Below, piece by piece: positions 18,971 through 26,162 of a stretch of DNA of 64,000 nt. The notes below the pieces were generated by a model that was given only the letters and a program-made list of their open reading frames with translations, did no database searches and was not told the origin of the DNA. Location: the NCBI GenBank assembly GCA_030536855.1, contig JAUNPK010000005.1, positions 1 to 64,000 of the forward strand. The letters are read 5' to 3'. The translations under genes were made by a program, and so were the position numbers. The stretch's first letter is position 1. The number at the start of each line of letters is the position of its first letter. This DNA comes from Eubacteriales bacterium (lineage in GTDB: Bacteria > Bacillota > Clostridia > Lachnospirales > Lachnospiraceae).

Positions 18971-19707
18971 ATGTCAGAGATAAATAGTTTTAGTGATTAT
19001 GCAAGCAAATATAACACCAATGTAGATTATGCCTATTTGTTTGGAGGTATGCAGACACCGTCAACAGGCAGTGCTTTTAATCTTTCTGACTATGCGGCGA
19101 TCAAAAATGGCAGTTATGGAAAATTGCTGAAGGCATATTATGCAAAGCAGGATGCAGAAAAGGCATCTTCCGGTGGAGATACTGTACAGAAATCTACACT
19201 TATGAAGTCAGGAGCGGATGCACTAAAGAAATCAGCAGATGCTTTAAATAATGATGAACTCTGGGAAAAGAAGAAAATCAAGAAAAAGGATGAAAAGACC
19301 GTGAAGATTATGATTGGGAAGCTATCACAAAGGCTGTGAAATCATTTGTAGAAGATTACAATGATGTTGTGGAACAGGCAGGTGATTCCAGTTCAAAAGA
19401 TGTTTTAAGAAATGCTGTGTGGATGACAGGAATTACTGAGTCTAATGAGAATATGCTTTCAAAAATCGGTGTTACTGTAGGAAAGGGAAATAAGTTGGAG
19501 CTGGACGAGGAAGCACTTAAAAAGGCAGACATCAGTTCATTCAAAACACTTTTTACCGGACATAATTCTTTTGCAGATAAAGTATCCATGAAAGCAAGCA
19601 GTATTTCCCATGCGGCGGCACGCTCAAGCGGAACTTATAAGAGTAATGGTACATATAACAATGCTTTATCGGAGCTTGTATCGAAGAAGGTAGATGAGGA
19701 AGTGTAG
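18971..19707 (+). pseudogene. FliD-C-like protein, interrupted by a frameshift
   Basis: Two overlapping frames form one gene. The first (ATG 18971, stop 19339) starts MSEINSFSDYASKYNTNVDY. The second continues from about 19303 as EDYDWEAITKAVKSFVEDYN to the stop at 19707. Its C-terminus (LRNAVWMTGITESNENML, then SKIGVTVGKGNKLELDEEAL and SSFKTLFTGHNSFADKV) resembles the C-terminal region of the flagellar cap protein FliD. One base missing near 19300-19303 explains the shift; programmed frameshifting or sequencing error cannot be excluded. RBS GGAGGT supports ATG 18971. It is the last gene of the operon under the second LytTR operator. Confidence 0.7.
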
Positions 19708-19797
19708 TGTTCTTGTAGATAGAGAGCCATTGTTGCTTCCACATTTTTCATGTCATCATTTGAGACATACAGAGGTCACAGAAGATTAAATAAAGTT

Positions 19798-19838
19798 AGG
19801 CTGGAATTCATAATTGGATTCTGGCCTTGTTTTATTTT
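19798..19838 (+). terminator. Terminator after the FliD-like gene
   Basis: AGGCTGGAATTC and GGATTCTGGCCT pair over 12 positions with three G-U pairs and a 6-nt loop, followed by TGTTTTATTTT. Confidence 0.75.
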
Positions 19839-19914
19839 GGATAAATATGTAACTATAAGTTGCATGGTATGCAAAAATCTGGATAAAAAATATACATTCT
19901 TTCAAAAAACTCCC

Positions 19915-19943
19915 TTGAAAAAGTTGTTAAAAGTAAATATACT
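19915..19943 (+). promoter_or_regulatory. Likely promoter of the first DUF4143 ATPase gene
   Basis: TTGAAA and TATACT are separated by 17 nt, giving a short leader before AAGGAG and ATG 19968. A CAAAAATCT element at 19872-19880 upstream is shared with the repeat pair in front of the second ATPase gene. Confidence 0.45.
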
Positions 19944-19967
19944 ATAATAAAAGGAGTTGATTTTGTT

Positions 19968-21287
19968 ATGTTGAAAAGAAAAATTGAACAGAAACTTATA
20001 GATTGGAAAAATGCTAAGGAGCATAAACCCTTGATTATCAAAGGTTGCAGACAATGTGGAAAGACTTTCTCTGTATTGGAATTTGCTAAGAATAATTACA
20101 AGAATGTTGTGTATTTAAATTTCTTTGAAAATCCGGACTATGCTTCAGTATTTTCAGGCTCACTAGAAATTGACAACATTATTATGATGCTTTCAGCATT
20201 GTTAGGAAAAGGTGCAGTATTTGAAGCGGGAGAAACCGTTCTTATTCTTGACGAGATCCAGGAGTGTCCGGAGGCAAGAACCGCACTTAAGTTTTTTCAA
20301 ATGGATGGTCGCTTTGATGTGATAGGTACCGGTTCATTGTTAGGGGTAAAGGGATATGGAAAAGAACCTAGATCTGTTCCGGTAGGATATGAGACAGTGA
20401 TCGATATGTATCCATTAGATTTTGAGGAATTTCTTTGGGCAAATGATATTGGAGAACCAATAATAAATATGTTAAGAAAGTGTCTGGAAGAGGCAAAACC
20501 TGTTCAGGAGGCGATTCATAACAAAATGAGGCAGCTTTTATTGCAATATACGGTTGTAGGTGGTATGCCTGATGTTGTACAAACCTTTGTTAATACGAAG
20601 CAAATGAATGATGTTCTTAGTATTCAGCGTGATATTATTCGATCATATGAGGACGATATGGTGAAATATGCTGAAAAAGCAGATAAATTCAGAATCAAAG
20701 AATGTTTTCAGTCTATTCCAAAGCAATTAAGTAAGGAGAATAAAAAGTTTCAATATGCTGTCATTAAAAAAGGTTCTACAGCATCAAAATACATGGGAAG
20801 TCTCCAATGGATAGAAGATGCAGGGATTATATCTAGGTGTTATAATTTATCTATTACCGAATTACCTTTGGATGGTAATGCAATAGAAGATGTTTTTAAG
20901 GTATACATGAAAGATTGTGGATTGTTTATCAGTATGCTGGAGGACGGCACACAGTATGATATTTTGCAGGGGAAACTGTATGGATATAAGGGGGCTATTT
21001 TTGAAAATTTAATAGCAGATATCTTTTCTAAAATGGGACGTAAATTATATTACTACCATAAAGATTCCGGTTTGGAAATCGACTTTGTTATGAGATATAA
21101 GGGTGAGTGTACGTTGGTAGAAGTAAAAGCAACAAATGGTAATACCAAGAGTACAAGAACGATTTTAAATCATCCGGAAAAGTATCATGTTAAAAGTGCG
21201 ATAAAATTAGGTGATTATAATGTGGGTAATGAGAATCAGATTCTTACATTGCCGTTGTATATGGCATTTTTGTTAGATAAGATGTGA
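19968..21287 (+). CDS. AAA_14/DUF4143 ATPase, copy 1
   Basis: A 439-residue cytosolic ATPase. Residues 1-150 form an AAA_14 P-loop domain (Walker A GCRQCGKT at 26-33; Walker B TVLILDEIQECPEAR near 85-98; sensor GTGSLLGVKG). The middle is helical, and the C-terminal DUF4143 half holds a PD-(D/E)XK-like core (SGLEIDFVMRYKGECTLVEV followed by K, near residues 365-385). Proteins of this type are common in gut Firmicutes and Bacteroidetes, often in several copies; their substrate is not established, and nuclease or toxin/defence roles have been suggested from the fold. AAGGAG precedes ATG 19968. It is first in an island with two more related ATPases and a fragment. Confidence 0.85.
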   Translation: MLKRKIEQKLIDWKNAKEHKPLIIKGCRQCGKTFSVLEFAKNNYKNVVYLNFFENPDYASVFSGSLEIDNIIMMLSALLGKGAVFEAGETVLILDEIQECPEARTALKFFQMDGRFDVIGTGSLLGVKGYGKEPRSVPVGYETVIDMYPLDFEEFLWANDIGEPIINMLRKCLEEAKPVQEAIHNKMRQLLLQYTVVGGMPDVVQTFVNTKQMNDVLSIQRDIIRSYEDDMVKYAEKADKFRIKECFQSIPKQLSKENKKFQYAVIKKGSTASKYMGSLQWIEDAGIISRCYNLSITELPLDGNAIEDVFKVYMKDCGLFISMLEDGTQYDILQGKLYGYKGAIFENLIADIFSKMGRKLYYYHKDSGLEIDFVMRYKGECTLVEVKATNGNTKSTRTILNHPEKYHVKSAIKLGDYNVGNENQILTLPLYMAFLLDKM

Positions 21288-21331
21288 TTGATGTGGGAGA
21301 AGTGGATTAGCAGATTTTTTTGTTTTTTTGT

Positions 21332-21410
21332 AAAAACGGGGCAAAAACTATGAATTAAAACCTGAAAAACGGGGCAAAATTCTATAAAAACAATTGCAAA
21401 AACGGGGCAA
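21332..21410 (+). repeat. Three 13-nt repeats at exact 33-nt period
   Basis: AAAAACGGGGCAA occurs at 21332, 21365 and 21398, each exactly 33 nt apart. The 20-nt spacers differ. The period equals 11 codons or about three helical turns. The block lies between ATPase copies 1 and 2. No further copy fits the 33-nt phase on either side. Confidence 0.85.
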
Positions 21411-21455
21411 TATTATAGATTATGCAAATATTATGCAAAGTTTGCAGAATGTATG

Positions 21456-21500
21456 GACCACTTTCAAGTGTAGACTTGGGAGTGGTCTTTTTGCTTTTGT
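21456..21500 (+). terminator. Terminator upstream of ATPase copy 2
   Basis: GACCACT (21456-21462) pairs with AGTGGTC (21481-21487), followed by a T-rich stretch. It ends transcription crossing the 33-nt repeats. Confidence 0.7.
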
Positions 21501-21506
21501 GGGTTA

Positions 21507-21605
21507 CAAAAATCTTCCCTAATTTGGAAAGATGCGTTGAGAAATACAAAAAAATATGATATTATAGGACTGAAAAATGTAACTAGTTGCAAAAATCTTC
21601 CCTAA
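21507..21605 (+). promoter_or_regulatory. Promoter bracketed by two identical 16-nt repeats
   Basis: CAAAAATCTTCCCTAA occurs at 21507-21522 and 21590-21605, 83 nt apart. Between them lies a good promoter, TTGAGA (21537-21542), 17-nt spacer, TATTAT (21560-21565). The second copy ends at the ribosome-binding site of ATPase copy 2. This looks like an operator pair, possibly for autorepression; that is inference. Confidence 0.6.
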
Positions 21606-21619
21606 AGGAGTGCATAGCT

Positions 21620-22915
21620 ATGGAGATAAAACGTGACTATTATTTGAACAAACTTATAAAAAGGCAAAATAATGGATTAGTAAAGGTCATAACAGGTATA
21701 AGAAGATGTGGTAAATCGTATTTGTTAAATACACTCTTTTATAATTATTTGATAGAGAGTGGTGTTGATAAAGAACATATTATCCGTTTTGCATTTGATT
21801 CCGCAGATGATATTCATCTTATAGGGGAGAGTCTGATTAGTGTTGAGAAAGAAAAAAGAGGCGTAAATCCGGAGTTGTTTATGGAGTATATTCGCTCTCA
21901 AACATCTGGTGAAGGGAAATATTATTTGCTCTTAGATGAGGTACAGTTACTTGATTGTTTTGAATCTGTTCTGAATGGGTACTTGCGTAAGGATAATATG
22001 GATGTATATGTCACCGGAAGTAATGCAAAGTTTTTGTCCAAAGATATTATCACTGAGTTTGCCGGACGTGGTGATGAAATTCATATGTATCCATTAAGTT
22101 TCGCGGAATTCATGTCTGTATATAAGGGTGATAAGTACGAAGGACTGTCAGAGTACATGCTTTATGGTGGAATACCGCTCGTAGTTCTACGAGAGGGAGC
22201 AAATGAAAAAGCAGCAGTATTGCAGAATCTGTTTGATGAAATCTATATTACAGATATTTTCAAGAGAAATAGAGTAAAGAATCAAGGGGAGCTAGAAGAT
22301 TTGCTGAATATTCTTTCTTCTGCGATAGGTTCGCTAACTAATCCGGAGAAATTAAAAAATACATTTAAGACGGTCAAAAAATCAAGTATTACAGCAAAGA
22401 CCATAAAAAAATATTTGGATTATTTTGAAGATTCTTTTTTGATAGAGTCTGCACAGAGATATGATATTAAAGGAAAGGCATATATCGAAACACCAAAGAA
22501 ATACTATTTTTCCGATTTAGGACTTCGTAATGCTCGAATAAATTTCCGACAGTTTGAGCAGACACATTCGATGGAAAATGTGATTTATAACGAGCTTCGC
22601 ATGCGTGGGTATAGTGTGGATGTAGGTGTGGTGCCTATTGCAGAGAAGGATAAAGATGGAAAAGTGGTTCGAAAAGCTTTGGAAGTAGATTTTGTTTGTA
22701 ATCTTGGATCTGCAAGATGTTATATTCAGTCGGCTTATTCGCTTCCTGATGAAGCAAAGAGAAATCAAGAGATACGGCCATTTAGGAAAATAGATGATTC
22801 TTTCAAGAAAATTGTGGTGACCAAAGATATAGTTCCAACACACTACGATGAGAACGGAATTTTAACAGTGAACATTTATGAGTTCTTGCTTAATCCGGGA
22901 AGTATTGAAGGCTAG
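21620..22915 (+). CDS. AAA_14/DUF4143 ATPase, copy 2
   Basis: A 431-residue ATPase of the same superfamily as its neighbours but a different subgroup. Walker A is GIRRCGKS (26-33), Walker B YLLLDEVQLLDCFE, and the sensor segment VTGSNAKFLSKDI is followed by the FAGRGDEIHMYPLSFAEF block typical of the group. The C-terminal DUF4143 part has ALEVDFVCNLGSARCYIQSA, with E, D and Q in place of the classical nuclease E-x-K. ATG 21620 (MEIKRDYYLNKL) is chosen because AAAGGAG stands 9 nt before it; the TTG at 21587 would lie inside the upstream repeat. Its promoter is bracketed by identical 16-nt repeats. Confidence 0.85.
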   Translation: MEIKRDYYLNKLIKRQNNGLVKVITGIRRCGKSYLLNTLFYNYLIESGVDKEHIIRFAFDSADDIHLIGESLISVEKEKRGVNPELFMEYIRSQTSGEGKYYLLLDEVQLLDCFESVLNGYLRKDNMDVYVTGSNAKFLSKDIITEFAGRGDEIHMYPLSFAEFMSVYKGDKYEGLSEYMLYGGIPLVVLREGANEKAAVLQNLFDEIYITDIFKRNRVKNQGELEDLLNILSSAIGSLTNPEKLKNTFKTVKKSSITAKTIKKYLDYFEDSFLIESAQRYDIKGKAYIETPKKYYFSDLGLRNARINFRQFEQTHSMENVIYNELRMRGYSVDVGVVPIAEKDKDGKVVRKALEVDFVCNLGSARCYIQSAYSLPDEAKRNQEIRPFRKIDDSFKKIVVTKDIVPTHYDENGILTVNIYEFLLNPGSIEG

Positions 22916-23084
22916 TGTCAATCACGCTTAAATTTTGTACATTTTTCACGCAAAAAAATGTACAGGTAATCCGTTCATGATTTTAAGTTCTGTTCCTGTG
23001 AATCCTGTGCAGTTGATGGAGGACATGTGTATTTACGCAGGTGTGGTAATCCACTTTTCTTGACTGCTACAAAGAAAAGAAAAT

Positions 23085-23165
23085 GAATGGGGATTTGAGA
23101 GAAAATAAGAACAATACGAACAGGGATTTGAGTGAAAATTAGATTTACATGAATGGGGATTTGAG
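23085..23165 (+). repeat. Three 15-nt repeats at exact 33-nt period before ATPase copy 3
   Basis: GAATGGGGATTTGAG (23085), GAACAGGGATTTGAG (23118) and GAATGGGGATTTGAG (23151) are 33 nt apart; units 1 and 2 also resemble each other in their 18-nt tails. The phase is coding-compatible: an upstream frame from ATG 23083 reads MNGDLRENKNNTNRDLSEN and stops at 23142. The third copy ends 31 nt before ATG 23197. Confidence 0.85.
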
Positions 23166-23196
23166 TTATACTTCTGGTAGAAAGTTGGAGTTATAC

Positions 23197-24537
23197 ATGG
23201 ATAAGCCGGTTTTTAAAAGAAAAATATATGACGAAATACTTGAGTGGAAAGAGAATAGAAGTGATAAATACGCTCTTTTGATAAAGGGTGCAAGACGAGT
23301 TGGAAAATCAACTATTGCAGAGGAATTTGCAAAAAAGGAGTTTAGATCATATATTATAATTGATTTTGCTCATACCAGTAAGGAAATTATTGATTTATTT
23401 GATGATACGCATGACTTAAACTTTTTCTTTTTGCAATTACAGCAGTTAACGGGAACTAGATTGTATGAGAATGAGTCTGTAATCATTTTTGATGAAGTTC
23501 AGTTGCTTCAAAAGGCTAGACAGGCAATTAAATATCTCGTTGCGGATGGAAGATATAAGTATATTGAAACGGGTTCTTTATTATCCATAAAAAAGAATAC
23601 AAAGGATATTTTAATCCCTAGCGAAGAACACAAAATATCAATGTTCCCTATGGATTTTGAGGAATTTTTGTGGGCAATAGGAGATGAGATATCAGCTGAA
23701 ACAATTAAGCATCTCTTAAAGAATAAAAAGCCTGCAGGGAATGCAATGCATAGAAACTTGATGCGTATATTTAGATTGTACATGCTTATTGGTGGAATGC
23801 CACAAGCCATAGAAACATATATAGAGAAAAACAATTTGCAATTGGTTGATGAAGCTAAAAGAGAGATTGTAGATTTGTATGAAGAGGATTTTGTGAAGAT
23901 AGATGGAACTGGTCTTGCAGGTGATATTTATGATGCAATACCTGTTAATCTTAGTGGCAATGCATCAAGATACATTTTGTCGAGTGCAAGAGAGGGGATT
24001 CGTTCTCAGCAGGTAAGAGAGTTGATTCCGGATATGCTCAGTTCGTATACTGTAAATATTGCATATCATGCTAATAATCCTGGCGTAGGAATGGCATTAG
24101 AAAAGGATGCAGGACGGTATAAATTGTTTACTTCTGATGTAGGTCTATTTATCACATTAGCATTTAAGGATAAAAACTACACGGAGAATATTATTTATAA
24201 TAAGTTACTTTCGGATAAGTTGGATGCAAACTTAGGATACGTATATGAAAATGTAGTGGCTCAGATGCTAATAGCTAAAGGTAATAATTTGTTTTATTAC
24301 ACGATGGAAAGTGAAACCTCAAATCATTTGTATGAGATTAATTTTTTGACTTCGGTTGGGAATAAGATATGTCCACTCGAGGTGAAATCAGGCAGCTATA
24401 GAACGCATAAATCACTTGATGCATTTTGCGACAAGTTTAGTAATCGTATACGTTACAAATATGTTGTTCATACAAAGGATTACAAATGGGAAAACGGAAT
24501 TCATTATATTCCAGTGTATATGGTGCCGTTTTTATAA
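23197..24537 (+). CDS. AAA_14/DUF4143 ATPase, copy 3
   Basis: A 446-residue ATPase close in layout to copy 1: Walker A GARRVGKS (31-38), Walker B SVIIFDEVQLLQKARQ, sensor ETGSLLSIKK, the FPMDFEEFLWAIGDE block, and a C-terminal PD-(D/E)XK-like core (YEINFLTSVGNKICPLEVKS), here with the E-x-K kept. ATG 23197 has GGAG 6 nt upstream and gives the family-like start MDKPVFKRKIYDE; the ATG at 23149 lies in the 33-nt repeat. It is the last complete ATPase of the island, followed by a C-terminal fragment of another. Confidence 0.85.
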   Translation: MDKPVFKRKIYDEILEWKENRSDKYALLIKGARRVGKSTIAEEFAKKEFRSYIIIDFAHTSKEIIDLFDDTHDLNFFFLQLQQLTGTRLYENESVIIFDEVQLLQKARQAIKYLVADGRYKYIETGSLLSIKKNTKDILIPSEEHKISMFPMDFEEFLWAIGDEISAETIKHLLKNKKPAGNAMHRNLMRIFRLYMLIGGMPQAIETYIEKNNLQLVDEAKREIVDLYEEDFVKIDGTGLAGDIYDAIPVNLSGNASRYILSSAREGIRSQQVRELIPDMLSSYTVNIAYHANNPGVGMALEKDAGRYKLFTSDVGLFITLAFKDKNYTENIIYNKLLSDKLDANLGYVYENVVAQMLIAKGNNLFYYTMESETSNHLYEINFLTSVGNKICPLEVKSGSYRTHKSLDAFCDKFSNRIRYKYVVHTKDYKWENGIHYIPVYMVPFL

Positions 24538-24567
24538 AGGAATTAGCTGCAAATATACACTAAGTAT

Positions 24568-24651
24568 GTGATAGCCAGAACCAGGCATGATGAATACCAG
24601 TATGAGGGAATCAAGGTTATTGATATTGCGGATTGGTTGTTGGATAAATAA
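24568..24651 (+). pseudogene. C-terminal remnant of a fourth DUF4143-type ATPase
   Basis: The frame ends with RTRHDEYQYEGIKVIDIADW and a short LLDK tail. This looks like the last strand and helix of DUF4143 ATPases (compare the end of copy 2, with YDENGILTVNIYEFLL). Nothing upstream continues it, so it is a short leftover. It suggests that the ATPase array has expanded and contracted. Confidence 0.5.
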
Positions 24652-24750
24652 TGCTATTAGCCAAAAATGATAAATATAAAAGTATACCTGCACGAATGGA
24701 GAGGTAATTGTTTTAAACTACACCTATAATTAAGAAAAAGGATATCCGAG

Positions 24751-26103
24751 ATGCAACAGACTAAGAAAATTGATATGACAACAGGTCCAATTATGAAAAA
24801 GGTTCTCCTTTTTGCGATACCCATCATAATTGGAAATATTTTACAACAATTATATACAACTGTTGATACTCTTGTAATTGGGAACTTCTGCGGCGACACT
24901 TCACTGGCAGCCGTGGGAACAAGCTCACAGCCTGTAGAGGTGTTATTGTGTGTGTTTCTTGGCATAGGAACAGGTGTGTCAATTTTAATATCCCAGTATA
25001 TCGGTGCCGGAGATATAGAAAAAATGCGTAAGGTTTCTGATACTGCTATTTTCTTTGTTTATGTATGCGGCATTCCGTTATGTGTTATTGGTTTTTTTGC
25101 AACACCATTTATATTAAAATTTATGGGTGTTCCGGCTGAAACCTGGGATGCAGCAGTAAGTTATACAAGAATAGTATTCTTGGGCTCTCTTGGAAATATC
25201 GGTTATAACATGAATGCCGGTCTCTTAAGAGGTTTAGGAGACAGCAGGGCCTCATTATCTTTTCTTATCGTGTCCTGCATGGTCAATATTACTCTTGACC
25301 TCACACTGGTGGCAGGATTTGGTATGGATGTGGGCGGAGCTGCGGTTTCCACTGTCATTGCCATGTATGTTTCCTGGTTTGTAAGTATCTGGTATATAAG
25401 AAAATATTTTCCTGAACTGGGCTTCACAATACTTCCCAAAAGATGTGACAGGGAAGAATTTAAAAATATAATTATGCTTGGACTTCCTATTGGTCTTAAT
25501 AACTCTTTATACTCACTTGGACATCTGTGTATGCAGATTTTCGTAAATGACCAGGGCCCTGCATTTATGGCTGGTGCAAGTGCAGCTAAAGGTGTTACCG
25601 GTTTAACTAATATCGCCATAACGGCGCTTTCTTCTGCAGCCACAACATTTTCAGGGCAAAATTTTGGTGCAAAGAACTTTGACCGCTTAAGGAAGGGTTA
25701 TATTGCCATACCCGTTATTTCCGGGATTATTACACTGGCATTTGGTCTTATCGTAGTTTCCTCCAGGTTTAGCATCCTTAAACTGTTTACAAAAGATCCG
25801 GAGGTACTTATGTACGCCGGAAGATATGTTCAGGTCTTACTTTTATCACAATGGCTATATGCAATATTTAACGGAATTATCTGCATAGTAAACGGAGTTG
25901 GCCTTATAAAATATACCACGATAATAAATATCCTTATGTTGTGGGCTGTGCGTATTCCAAGCGCCTACATCATTTCAAAATTCTTCGACGGAACATATAT
26001 AATGCTTTGTTTCCCAATAAGTTTTTGCTTTGGAATGATTATGATGGTTGGATATTACATTTTTTCAAAGAAATGGAAAGAGATAATAAGAACGGGACTG
26101 TAG
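24751..26103 (+). CDS. MATE-family efflux transporter
   Basis: A 450-residue membrane protein with twelve predicted helices. The N-terminus (MTTGPIMKKVLLFAIPIIIG then NILQQLYTTVDTLVIGNF) is the standard start of clostridial MATE transporters, and both six-helix halves are present (second half opens FKNIIMLGLPIGLNNSLYSLG). These proteins export cationic drugs or metabolites using Na+ or H+ gradients. The gene is free-standing and ends at a shared bidirectional terminator. Substrate cannot be read from sequence. Confidence 0.9.
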   Translation: MQQTKKIDMTTGPIMKKVLLFAIPIIIGNILQQLYTTVDTLVIGNFCGDTSLAAVGTSSQPVEVLLCVFLGIGTGVSILISQYIGAGDIEKMRKVSDTAIFFVYVCGIPLCVIGFFATPFILKFMGVPAETWDAAVSYTRIVFLGSLGNIGYNMNAGLLRGLGDSRASLSFLIVSCMVNITLDLTLVAGFGMDVGGAAVSTVIAMYVSWFVSIWYIRKYFPELGFTILPKRCDREEFKNIIMLGLPIGLNNSLYSLGHLCMQIFVNDQGPAFMAGASAAKGVTGLTNIAITALSSAATTFSGQNFGAKNFDRLRKGYIAIPVISGIITLAFGLIVVSSRFSILKLFTKDPEVLMYAGRYVQVLLLSQWLYAIFNGIICIVNGVGLIKYTTIINILMLWAVRIPSAYIISKFFDGTYIMLCFPISFCFGMIMMVGYYIFSKKWKEIIRTGL

Positions 26104-26125
26104 TGTTTAGGGTCCGTCATGATAA

Positions 26126-26155
26126 AAGGGGCTGTTTTTTACAGCCCCTTCGTTG
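26126..26155. terminator. Bidirectional terminator between MATE and trpB2
   Basis: AAGGGGCTGT (26126-26135) and ACAGCCCCTT (26141-26150) form a perfect 10-bp hairpin between convergent genes. Confidence 0.85.
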
Positions 26156-26162
26156 TTATTAT

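Noticed and set aside
17175-19707. Part of a flagellar operon
   Set aside because: Only FlxA-like and FliD-C-like resemblance is seen; there are no flagellin, hook, motor or export genes in the window.
21332-21410. CRISPR array
   Set aside because: Only three 13-nt repeats with 20-nt spacers and no cas genes; repeat and spacer lengths do not fit CRISPR.
23083-23142. Upstream frame of 19 codons as a separate gene
   Set aside because: It has no convincing ribosome-binding site and consists of the 33-nt repeats; kept only as a possibility in the findings.
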